NCBI RefSeq assembly: GCF_021347895.1 | Contig: NC_067118.1 | Location: forward strand, 12,837,015-12,901,014 | Length of the DNA stretch: 64,000 nt | Direction: 5' to 3' | Origin: Acanthochromis polyacanthus | Taxonomy: Eukaryota; Chordata; Actinopteri; Pomacentridae | Shown here: positions 1 through 7,756 of the stretch, piece after piece | Position numbering within the stretch: the first letter of the stretch is position 1 | Layout: every line of letters begins with the position of its first letter | Translations under genes and position numbers: made by a program | Notes under the pieces: generated by a model | The model's input: only the letters and a program-made list of their open reading frames with translations | Told to the model about the DNA's origin: nothing | Databases searched by the model: none

Positions 1-1035
1 CACTGTACTCTGCCAAGGGTGCTCAGTCGTTGTATGTATCATTTTCAATGGATAAGTCCCAAAAGGTCCCTAGCAGTTGATTTGTAGTAGGATTGCATGT
101 AATCGTCAGCAGGAGGCTGACGTAGTGTTCACTTGTTGTCATAGTTACAGTGATGCCATGCCGTTATCTCGTAATAATGCAGAATCTTTAAAAAATCTGT
201 GGATCCAGACTATAAGCTGCATCACTGCCAAAATGTAATAACTTGGTCCTTTTGACATTGCTGACCTTCCCTGAAAATTTCATCGAATTTGTTTTGGAGT
301 AATTTTGACAGACAGACAAACGGTAGGACAAATGTACGGTAATCTTCACATAATTCTGCCGCATTACTTGGCAAAGTCAAAAAATAAATGAATAAATAAA
401 TAAAATAAATTTTACTCTATTCTATAATGTGTATGATTTTCTAATATGTTTATTGTGCATAGAATGATCTGTCTTTCGACATTTACTGTAGTTTTCAAAT
501 GCTTACCATGCAGACAATTGCCTACTATGACTGTGGTTAACAATATTTTTACTATGTATTGTTTTGTGGTGCATCACGTCAACTAACGTAATTAACTGTT
601 TCTATTCTCTGTGCTTCTCACTGAAAAAAGACTTCAGCATGTTGTAATTTCAGTGATCATGTGAGACTACCAATGTTTGTGTATAAAGTAAAAGTAAACA
701 GTGAAGTTTTTCTTTTACTTGACATTGATGAAATGAACCCATGTTAAACTTTGTCTCTTCAATTGTGCCCTTGTGTGCTTGCTTTGAGCACAACCCATGC
801 TGTGGTTATGGGTAGAGGACTAAAATATAACATGTCAAATATCATTTTATATCCCGTTCCTCCATAGCCTCAGACCCTTACGCCTACCTAAAACTGTATG
901 TTTTTTATATTTGTTTCATTCCTTAAGGAAGTTAATTTTATCATTACAAGTGTGGGTTTGAATTATAAGATTAAATGAAGCATTGTCCTGATGCTAAACC
1001 TCAAACAAAATATATATATATTATATACACTTTAC
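1..1035. other. FAM107-like intron, AT-rich, nothing recognised
   Basis: No conserved reading frame or recognised repeat was seen. The sequence is AT-rich with a short AAATAAAT run near 385-410. By position it is intron downstream of the FAM107-like exon at 1036-1177. I looked for the expected last exon of that gene on the minus strand and did not find it here. Confidence 0.5.
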
Positions 1036-1177
1036 CTGAAGTTGTTTCTGCTGACGTCTGAGCAGCACATCCTCCAGAGGAGTCCTGCTATGACCCTCCT
1101 CATCCCGATCACTCTGGACTCTTTTCCTCCTCTCCAGCACCTGCTGAAGTTCTGACCTGCTGCTTAGTGCCAGACCC
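1036..1177 (-). CDS. fam107: FAM107-family protein, internal exon (partial gene)
   Basis: Internal exon of a FAM107 (actin-associated, coiled-coil) gene. Read on the minus strand it gives RGLALSSRSELQQVLERRK at the start and EDVLLRRQQKQLQ at the end, which match the conserved FAM107 core (R-G-L-x(5)-P/S-E-L-Q-x-V-x-E-x-R and E-x-x-L-L-R-R-Q-Q). The 3' end is CAG followed by a GTAAAG donor (1031-1035). The 5' end follows an AG at 1178-1179 preceded by a pyrimidine-rich tract. The first base completes a codon begun in the exon at 26855-26957 (AA + G = Lys), so phase and sequence agree. Family members in vertebrates bind actin and respond to stress; that role is inferred from the family. Whether this is the A, B or a third fish paralogue cannot be decided. 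The frame is open with no indels. Confidence 0.82.
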
Positions 1178-1696
1178 CTTTATCCATGAATGAAGAAGAG
1201 CTGGTGTTAGATGTGCTGGGAAGGCCAAAAGACTTTTAGAGACAGTATGACAAGGTCTATCTTTCCTAAATTTTAAATACAAATGAAGTTATTTTCCCCA
1301 CACCCACTAATTGAATCACTTTTTTTGGAACAGTACAATGTTGATATAGTGCCTCTTTGTCTCTACATCTTCATGCTATTTCTACTGAGCAATACAGTTG
1401 CAGTCAGATTTCCATCAGGCACAATCAACTAGACAAAGCAGAACAAAACTTATATAAATGCCAATACATTCAACACAGATGATTGTATGACTGGCTACGC
1501 TCCGAAACATATTACATTTGCCGGGGGATATCTCTTTAGCAAGCAGAATTTTGTCTGACTTTAGCCTCCAAATGGTCTTTTCATCAAGTGACTGTTTTAG
1601 ATGCTTGTTGCATTCCTTTTTATGTCTGCATCTGCACAGTAATGTTAAATAAAAAGATGTTAGTTTTTTTTTTGAAACACACACATTGCTTGTATG
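1178..1696. other. Intron, nothing recognised
   Basis: Intron of the FAM107-like gene. The minus-strand frame of 111 codons across 1415-1750 has no recognisable domain and overlaps the start of a locally duplicated repeat, so it is not treated as a gene. Confidence 0.5.
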
Positions 1697-1849
1697 TGCT
1701 AAACAAAAGAATTGTACTGATCTGTGAATGAATAAAAGTGATCCATGCATCTATCTCAGGCCCTGAAAGATAGAATAACTGAAGATTGAATCAGAACAAA
1801 GAGAAGGAAATGCAGCTACTTACACTCATTTCACACACATACGTACGTA

Positions 1850-1889
<40 letters not shown>

Positions 1890-1907
1890 TGTGTGTGTGT
1901 TGCTATC
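1697..1907. repeat. Direct local duplication, copy 1
   Basis: The sequence from the tract around GAATTGTACTGATCTGTGAA through the (CA)n array recurs in the same orientation at 7531-7742 with scattered substitutions. Both copies are followed by the same GTGGGGACATACCA sequence. This is a segmental duplication or a dispersed repeat unit that includes the unique-looking flank upstream of the (CA)n. Confidence 0.85.
1852..1900. repeat. (CA)n / (GT)n microsatellite
   Basis: About 35 bp of CA dinucleotides followed directly by about 14 bp of GT dinucleotides, which makes a short inverted dinucleotide pair. Confidence 0.95.
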
Positions 1908-2173
1908 ATTGTGGGGACATACCATTGACTCCCATTCATATCTAACCCCTAACCCTTACCCTAACCCTTACCCAAACTCTAACCCTAACTAAAACAATGG
2001 CTAACCCTAAAGAAACGTTTTTGCACTTTTACTTTTTTCAGTAACAACAACATGGCCAAGAAAACACTGTTTAAACTTGTGGGGACCAAAATGAGGTCCC
2101 CACAAGTGACATAGTTTTCGGATTTCCTACAGTTGTGGGGACATTTGGTCCCTACAATATAGCAAAAACATGG

Positions 2174-2175
<2 letters not shown>
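1906..2175. repeat. GTCCCCAC-type fish repeat, copy 1
   Basis: Begins with TGTGGGGACATACCATTGAC, runs through degenerate telomere-like CCCTAA units (1936-1993), a conserved TAAAGAAACGTTTTTGCAC core, and then paired GTGGGGAC/GTCCCCAC motifs (near 2080-2145), ending at a (CA)n array. Related copies are at 2215-2975 (interrupted) and 10380-10640. No coding capacity is visible; the family name is not known to me. Confidence 0.8.

Positions 2176-2206
<31 letters not shown>
2175..2206. repeat. (CA)n microsatellite
   Basis: About 30 bp of uninterrupted CA dinucleotides between two copies of the GTCCCCAC-type repeat. Confidence 0.95.
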
Positions 2207-2209
<3 letters not shown>

Positions 2210-2214
2210 TTGTT

Positions 2215-2975
2215 TATCTATACCGGTGGGGATATACCATTGACTCCCATTCCAACACGGTCTCACGGGGATTCGTGAAACTGTCACGTCAGTTTTTGTT
2301 TCGGTTTCGTGCGCACCAACACGATGTCGTCATGTTTTTCGTGCCGCTCACCACGAGCGAAACCCGCTGTGGTAATCACATCTGAAAGTGGTTTATACCG
2401 GCGGATTCATGACGATCTAAGCTGTCCATCGGCGTTTGCGGCCGCCGCTGCGGCCGCCACTGCGGCCGCCGGACATTCTTTAGGTTCCTATGCAAATTCG
2501 GCGGATTCATGACGATCTAAGCTGTCCATCGGCGCAGCGGCGGCTGCAGCAGCCACCGCAAACACCGATGGACAGCTTAGATTGTCATGAATCCGCCGGA
2601 ATAAACCACTTTCAGATGTGATTACCACAGCGGGTTTCGCTCGTAGTGAGCGGCACGAAAAACATGACGACATCGTGTTGGTGCGCACGAAACCGAAACA
2701 AAAACTGACGTGACAGTTTCACGAATCCCCGTGAGACCGGGCTGCCCATTCATATCTAACCCCTAACCCTAACCTTCACCAAAACAATGTCTAACCCTAA
2801 AGAAACGTTTTTGCACTTTTACATTTTTTAGTAACAACTACATGGCCAAGAAAACGCTGTCGCCACCCGTGGGGACCTCATTTTAGGTCCCCACCGCGAG
2901 ACGAGTCCCCACCTATATAGCACAAGTCAGGTTGAACTCCCCACCGGGTCCCCACCGGTATAGATAAACAAGTAC
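2215..2975. repeat. GTCCCCAC-type repeat, copy 2, split by a foldback element
   Basis: The left part (2215-2252) and right part (2745-2975) are colinear with copy 1. They are separated by the foldback element at 2253-2744. The right part has the CTAACCCTAAAG core and several GTGGGGAC / GTCCCCAC motifs and ends at the long (CA)n array. Confidence 0.8.
2253..2744. mobile_element. Foldback-type DNA element, 7-bp TSD
   Basis: Two inverted arms of about 190 bp (2253-2442 and 2556-2744) flank a GC-rich centre. The arms start CAACACGGTCTCACGGGGAT on the left and, on the reverse strand, CAGCCCGGTCTCACGGGGAT on the right. CCCATTC is duplicated immediately outside both ends (2246-2252 and 2745-2751). 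The centre holds three GCGGCCGCC motifs and a direct repeat of the inner arm (near 2400-2434 and 2500-2534). The reading frames in the arms are mirror images and not genes. A partial copy of one arm is at 22299-22372. Superfamily uncertain; a 7-bp duplication fits neither Tc1 (TA) nor typical hAT (8 bp). Confidence 0.85.
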
Positions 2976-2976
2976 A

Positions 2977-3069
<93 letters not shown>
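2977..3069. repeat. (CA)n microsatellite, about 93 bp
   Basis: Longest dinucleotide array in the window. It abuts and truncates the reverse-transcriptase frame of the LTR element to its right; the minus-strand frame simply reads on into Cys-Val repeats. Confidence 0.95.
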
Positions 3070-3072
<3 letters not shown>

Positions 3073-3597
3073 GGCTTCGTAGCAGCATTCACCTTTCGAA
3101 AATCTGAGCAGAAACGCGACGTCTTATCTGATTTAGGCACGAGAATGCATGGAGATGCCCAACTGGACGAACTGTGTTCCACGATCCCATTCTCCAACAT
3201 GTAATTAACTTCTGCATCCAAATACTTTCGCTTTTCCAAATTAACCCTGTAAAAACGCTGTTTGATTGGTTTTGAATCTCCCACGTCCACGTCATGTTCG
3301 ATCAAATGAGTGCATCCTCACTTATCTGAAAACAAAGTAGGAAATTTGTGAATGACATCAGCTAACTGTTTAGCATGTTCCTCAGATAAATGAGCAAACA
3401 ACGTATCTAGTTTACATAGTGTCTCAGAGTTTTTAAGACGCCCCTGTGTCAATGCGCTGTCCAAAGTACCAGGGTCACTGTCATCTCCCCCTGATGACGC
3501 GGCCCTGTCCTTGGTGCTGAAGCCGTCAGTCACAGTCAGTACTGTACAAGCAGCACCCGCCCCGCCGGAGTCCGCCTGCACAGCGTCAACATCCCGC
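3070..3597 (-). pseudogene. Gmr1-like LTR retrotransposon: start of reverse transcriptase
   Basis: Minus-strand remnant of the N-terminal part of a Ty3/gypsy-type reverse transcriptase. Visible pieces are the linker (THLSEEHAKQLADVIHKF-like, 3318-3420) and then HDVDVGDSKPIKQRFYRVN and ASPCILVPKSDKTSRFC, with RFCSDFRKVNA just before truncation by the (CA)n array. The catalytic YxDD region is missing. A frame change near 3300-3320 separates the two pieces. It lies directly downstream of the integrase C-terminal region, so the order is integrase then RT. In standard Ty3/gypsy elements RT comes first; integrase-first order is known for the Gmr1 group of fish and other deuterostomes. Confidence 0.85.
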
Positions 3598-4973
3598 GCA
3601 TAATACGGTTTCAGTAAGTTCCTGTGACACACCTGTGTTTATTTCCTTCGCTCAGGCATCGAAACCAAATAATTTTGATCAGCTGTTTGCTCAAGAACTA
3701 CATAAGGGCCAGTAAATTTGAAAGGAAGAAGTTAGAACCGGATATAACGCCAAGACCTGATCATCAGGCAAAAACGACCACACCTCTGCACGCCTATCAA
3801 ACAATCTTTTCATTTTTTCCTGCGCTGCAGTCATTTTTTCTTTAGCCAGCTCCCTCACCACATAAAGGCTTCTCCTAAAACCATTAACATAATCCACAAG
3901 ACTCTTAGGTGGCTCTGACTGTTTGAAATTATCTGCCACAGCTGCCAACGGACCTTTCACTGTGTGCGCAAACACCACCTCATTTGGACTAAATCCTGTG
4001 CTTTCCTGGGTGACTTCTCTGGTCCCCAACACCAACCAAGGCAAACCTTCCTCCCAGTCTGCACCCAACTCCATACAATAAGCACGCAGGAGAGACTTCA
4101 GTGACTGGTGGAAACGTTCTAAAGCCCCCTGGCTCTCGGGATGGTACGCCGTCGCTTTACTGTGCTGTACATGGAGCTGTTTCAGGACCTGTGCAAATAA
4201 ATGTGATGAAAAGTTAGTACCCTGATCTGACTATATCACTTTGGGAATTCCAAACACAGAAATAAACTGAGAAAGTGCACGAACCACAGACTTGGCAGTT
4301 ACCGAACGTAAAGGATAGGCAGCAGGATATTGCGTTAGATGACACATTAATGGGCCTACACAGTCAATAATTAAATGCTGGAATCGTTCTGATGCAACCA
4401 CAATTGGATTTAATGGGATTGGCCTCAAAACTTGATTAGGCTAAGCGGTCAACTGACAAACATGGCATGTTTTAATATAAGAGGAAATGTCTTTTGTAAG
4501 GTGTGGCCAGAAAAAATGCCTCAGGACCCGGTCATACATTTTTCTCACGCCAGAATGTCCGGACTCATCATGCGCTACCTTTAATACAGCAGATCGAAAT
4601 TTAATGGGAACAACGATTTGAAAAACAGGATCACCGATCACGCCAGCATGGGGCAACCATTTCCTTACCAACAGTGAATCGTGAATGAAGTACCAACACG
4701 CACAGTCCACCACTTCGCCTGTTGGACGCACCTGTTCAAAACAACCTTTTAATGAGGCGTCAGCTTGCTGTTCCACCGCCAGCTCACTACGAGACAGGGA
4801 CACAGGAAAATCAGACAAAGGTATATGAACATTCTTGACATTTTCCTCTTTTACATCCTGAGAGCGCGCCATGGCCCGAGTCACCACACACACTGTAAAC
4901 ACGTGGAAACTGCTTGCTACTCTCATCAAATTGAGGAAACATGAGCTGCACTGGCTCTGCCTCAGCTGGCCCC
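3598..4973 (-). pseudogene. Gmr1-like LTR retrotransposon: integrase
   Basis: Minus-strand integrase in broken frames. The zinc-binding HHCC domain is at about 4441-4620 (H-D-E-S-G-H-S-G and C-H-V-C). The core follows: ERFQHLIIDCVGPL (4360-4400) holds the first catalytic Asp, and QESTGFSPNEVVFAHT-like sequence (about 3960-4010) is the end of the core. A GPY/F module (KFTGPYVVLEQ, 3680-3715) and CHRNLLKPYYARD (3598-3632) end the C-terminal domain. Several frame changes and an in-frame stop near 3645 show that it is dead. Upstream (higher coordinates) a separate LTR element has inserted at 4974. LTR, primer site and N-terminal ORF of the same element lie at 5632-6661. Confidence 0.85.
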
Positions 4974-5146
4974 TGTCATGTATTGATATACGTATTACGT
5001 GATGTAGGAACGCATGAGGATGGAAGTGTGATCCTCGCAGGCGGCAGGTTGGTGGTCTGCAGTTGTTTAAAAAAAGTACCAAAAAGACAGTGCAACATGT
5101 CTTGGTGCTTTACCTAATTCAGTACTAAGGTGAACGGTACACAACA
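4974..5146 (+). mobile_element. Short LTR of a second gypsy-like element
   Basis: A 173-bp segment that begins TGTCATGTATTG and ends ACACAACA, followed by ATGGCAACGAGGAA, which has the look of a primer binding site. A gag-like frame starts 110 bp further on. It interrupts the minus-strand Gmr1-like element. LTR status is inferred from the TG...CA ends and the context; no second LTR is present. Confidence 0.55.
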
Positions 5147-5257
5147 ATGGCAACGAGGAAGACGAGGAAGAGAAAGACGAGGACCATGATTTTCGTTTGA
5201 TGAAGAGAGGAAAATCGGCGGCGATACGGCAAGTTAGCAAAAGGCTAAGTTAACAGT

Positions 5258-5557
5258 ATGGAAAAGTCAGGTATTCAACCGTTCGCTTGCTACACGGATC
5301 CAGCTACACTCGGACCAAGATGGACACGGTGGTTGACATCTTTCGAGCTGTATGCAGACAGGAAAGGACTTATTTTCACGAATGATGCCACAGATGCGAT
5401 TAAACAGCGGAGACGTGCTCTTCTACTGCACCTAGCGGGACAGGACGTGCAGGATGTTTTCTCCACCTTCCAAACAGTCCAAACAGAGGATCCGTGCTCA
5501 ATGGAGAATCGCATACAATGGCCCAGCAGAGAGCTGTTGGCAGAGCCAGACTTTTGA
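5258..5557 (+). pseudogene. Gypsy-like gag fragment
   Basis: Plus-strand frame beginning at an ATG, about 99 codons, with the capsid-type motif GPRWTRWLTSFELYADRKG followed by DAIKQRRRALLLHLAGQDVQ. This resembles the N-terminal capsid of fish gypsy-type gag proteins. It is cut off at 5557, where the sequence changes to leader DNA of the minus-strand LTR element. No protease, RT or integrase of its own follows, so it is a truncated copy. Confidence 0.7.
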
Positions 5558-5631
5558 GCTGTGGTGATTGCTCATTCGAGCTGCTCGTCATTAGGCTGAT
5601 GAGCCAGAGCACCGGAGCTGGAGGGGGCGTT

Positions 5632-6212
5632 ACATGGGATCAGCCACAAAATCCTCTACACTGAACTCCATCCTTGACCAAACGCGGGAAAAAAATTCAG
5701 TATGGGAAAACACACTGTGAAATGAAGTGCCACTGTGCATCCAGTGCAAAGCAATGGGTCCAAACACCCAATACCCCCTCTGCTCTTCACCTACCTAACA
5801 CAACCTCACCTGCGTAACTACTCCAACTCTTCATGTGGTTTGACGGCGGGTTGATTAAGCAAGTTACCGTGGGAATCCACGCTCTGCCCCCGAGAACATT
5901 GCTTGCGCAATGAACGCCAACCGCTCCCCACGGCACTACCAAAACAATAAACAGGTGAAGCCGAAAGCGGCGACACCTCTCCGCCTAACAAGGGGCACGG
6001 ATGCAAGCCAACCCAGCACCTACTGCACTAGATATCAAACGACCACTTTAATCACTTGTGTCTCCCGACCAAAAATTACCAAACCGTTCCACTGATTGCA
6101 CACCACACACCTTAGAACGCTGCCACCCAAGCGGTCCCAAAAGTAGGTCACTAGGTCAACACGTCTAGGAGATGTCACCTACCCAAACCATGTGTAAAAA
6201 CGCTCCCGGCAA
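5632..6212 (-). mobile_element. Leader and ORF start of the Gmr1-like element
   Basis: On the minus strand, about 540 bp of leader follow the primer site at 6213-6226, then an ATG at 5671 opens MEFSVEDFVADPM and stops at once, where the copy is broken. The same leader end and ORF start recur at 6724-7060. No other gene is visible in this stretch. Confidence 0.7.
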
Positions 6213-6226
6213 CGGACGAGCCCCCA
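6213..6226 (-). other. Primer binding site-like sequence
   Basis: TGGGGGCTCGTCCG on the minus strand directly after the LTR end. This is the common retroelement form of a tRNA-primed site just inside a 5' LTR, and it fixes the direction of the element. Confidence 0.7.
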
Positions 6227-6661
6227 TGTTACGACCCGGCTCGGCAGGCCACAAACAACAAAGTGTACACAACCAGGGAGCAAGCTTAAAGCCCATTACC
6301 TGAGCATTTATTCAAGAGTGAAGGCCAGTTCACAAGTGGTCTGTAGGTCATCAGTGTAAATGTATTGTGTGCTGTGGGTGCATGTGGTGAATGTCGTCAG
6401 TAGGATTTTAGATGTAGCAGAATAAAATGTTGTATGCATGAAGGTGCGAGATCAAGCCGCTTGCAGCAACAGCCCAGCCATGTGGGCTGCGCCCCAACAG
6501 CCACAGAGTCAGTGCGAGGAGAGAAAGAGAGAGAGCCCCAGCTCGATAGCGGAAGCCAGCTTTTATACTCGAGCCCCGGAAGACAAGCTGGACCCTAGCC
6601 GTCTTCGGTCGCCTCCTGCTGTCAGCTTCTTAAAGGCAAAACAAACATTAGGACCACCACA
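6227..6661 (-). mobile_element. LTR of the Gmr1-like element (copy A)
   Basis: 435 bp. Read on the minus strand it begins TGTGGTGGTCC and ends GGGTCGTAACA (TG...CA). It is closely matched in opposite orientation by 7101-7530. It contains a TATAAAAG-like motif on the minus strand near 6563-6570 and AATAAA-type sequence near the leader-proximal part. With the primer site next to it, it is the 5' LTR. Confidence 0.85.
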
Positions 6662-6664
6662 CTA

Positions 6665-6716
6665 GAGCAGGATGGGGGCCGTCACAGGGAGGATGGTGAC
6701 GGCCCCCATCCTGCTC
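6665..6716. repeat. Perfect hairpin at LTR junction (21-bp stem, 10-nt loop)
   Basis: Bases 6665-6685 are the exact reverse complement of 6696-6716 (arms start GAGCAGGATGGGGGCC). The hairpin lies between the outer end of LTR copy A and an inverted piece of the element's interior. Confidence 0.95.
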
Positions 6717-6723
6717 CCTCAGT

Positions 6724-6984
6724 TCAAAATCGATCTTCAAACTCCATCTTATGCACCTCAGCATTGGGTGCTCCAACCCGGGCCTCTGCGGTCACCACCA
6801 CAACAGGAGGTAAAATGTTTTTCTCAGCCAACGTGGAATGAATTTGCCGTTTGATATTTGCCTTTTTGTCCTGCTTTACCACAGGTATTTCCAAATGTGA
6901 AGCAATAGACATCAGATTATTTTTAGTACAATCAAGTTTCTCCAACGTGTGATCAGCCACAAAATCCTCTGCACTGAACTCCAT
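6724..6984 (-). pseudogene. N-terminal gag-region ORF of the Gmr1-like element
   Basis: Minus-strand frame. I take the ATG at 6984 (MEFSAEDFVADHTLEKLD) because the broken copy at 5671 opens with the same residues; the frame is open further upstream without homology. The region contains a SAP-like stretch (about residues 11-60: L-x-K-x-x-L-x-x-x-A-x-x-x) and is rich in Lys and Glu. It ends in a stop at 6724, where the element is interrupted by a hairpin and LTR. It resembles the N-terminal part of gag-like proteins of fish gypsy elements. Truncated, so not functional. Confidence 0.65.
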
Positions 6985-7053
6985 CCTTGACCAAACACGC
7001 GAGAAAAATACAGTATGGGAAAACACACTGTGAAATAAAGTGCCACTGTGCAT

Positions 7054-7105
7054 CCACACTAGAGCAGGTGCATCCTTTGCACTGGATGCACCTGCTCTAG
7101 TGTGG
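7054..7105. repeat. Perfect hairpin at LTR junction (22-bp stem, 8-nt loop)
   Basis: Bases 7054-7075 are the exact reverse complement of 7084-7105 (arms start CCACACTAGAGCAGG). The right arm overlaps the first bases of LTR copy B. Confidence 0.95.
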
Positions 7106-7530
7106 TGGTCCTAATGTTTGTTTTGCCTTTAAGAAGCTGACAGCAGGAGGCGACCAAGGACGGCTAAGGGTCCAGCTTGTCTTCCGGGGCTCGAGTATAA
7201 AAGCTGGCTTCTGCTATCGAGCTGGGGCTCTCTCTCTTTCTCTCCTCGCACTGACTCTGTGGCTGTTGGGGCGCAGCCCACATGGCTGGGCTGTTGCTGC
7301 AAGCGGCTTGATCTCGCACCTTCATGCATACAACATTTTATTCTGCTACATCTGAAATCCTACTGACGACACTCACCACATGCACCCACAGCACACAATA
7401 CGCTGATGACCTGCAGACCAATTGTGATTTGGCCTTCGCTCTTGAATAAATGCTCGGGTAACGGGCTTTACGCTTGCTCCCTGGTTGTGTACACTTTGTC
7501 GTTTGTGGCCTGTCGAGCCGGGTCGTCACA
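7101..7530 (+). mobile_element. LTR of the Gmr1-like element (copy B, inverted)
   Basis: 430 bp, plus orientation, TGTGGTGGTCC...GGGTCGTCACA. It is an inverted copy of 6227-6661. The right end touches the duplicated flank at 7531. The two LTRs point away from each other, unlike the direct repeats of a normal provirus. Confidence 0.85.
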
Positions 7531-7681
7531 GTGCTAAATAAAAGAATTGTACTGATCTGTGAATTAATAAAATTGATTCATGCATCTATCCCAGGCCATG
7601 AAAGATAGAATAACTGAAGATTGAATCAGATCAAAGAGAAGGAAATGCAGCTGCTTACACTCATTTCTGACACACATAAGT

Positions 7682-7729
<48 letters not shown>

Positions 7730-7742
7730 TGTTTTTCTATCA
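7531..7742. repeat. Direct local duplication, copy 2
   Basis: Same order and orientation as 1697-1907, including the (CA)n array at 7684-7727 and the GTGGGGACATACCA that follows. The continuation is interrupted at about 7757 by a Penelope-like element and resumes near 10380. Confidence 0.85.
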
Positions 7743-7756
7743 TTGTGGGGACATAC

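Noticed and set aside
1936..1993. Interstitial telomere or chromosome fusion point
   Set aside because: The CCCTAA units are few and degenerate and recur inside every copy of the GTCCCCAC-type repeat, so they belong to that repeat.
2878..3069. Cys-Val repeat protein
   Set aside because: Reading of a (CA)n microsatellite.
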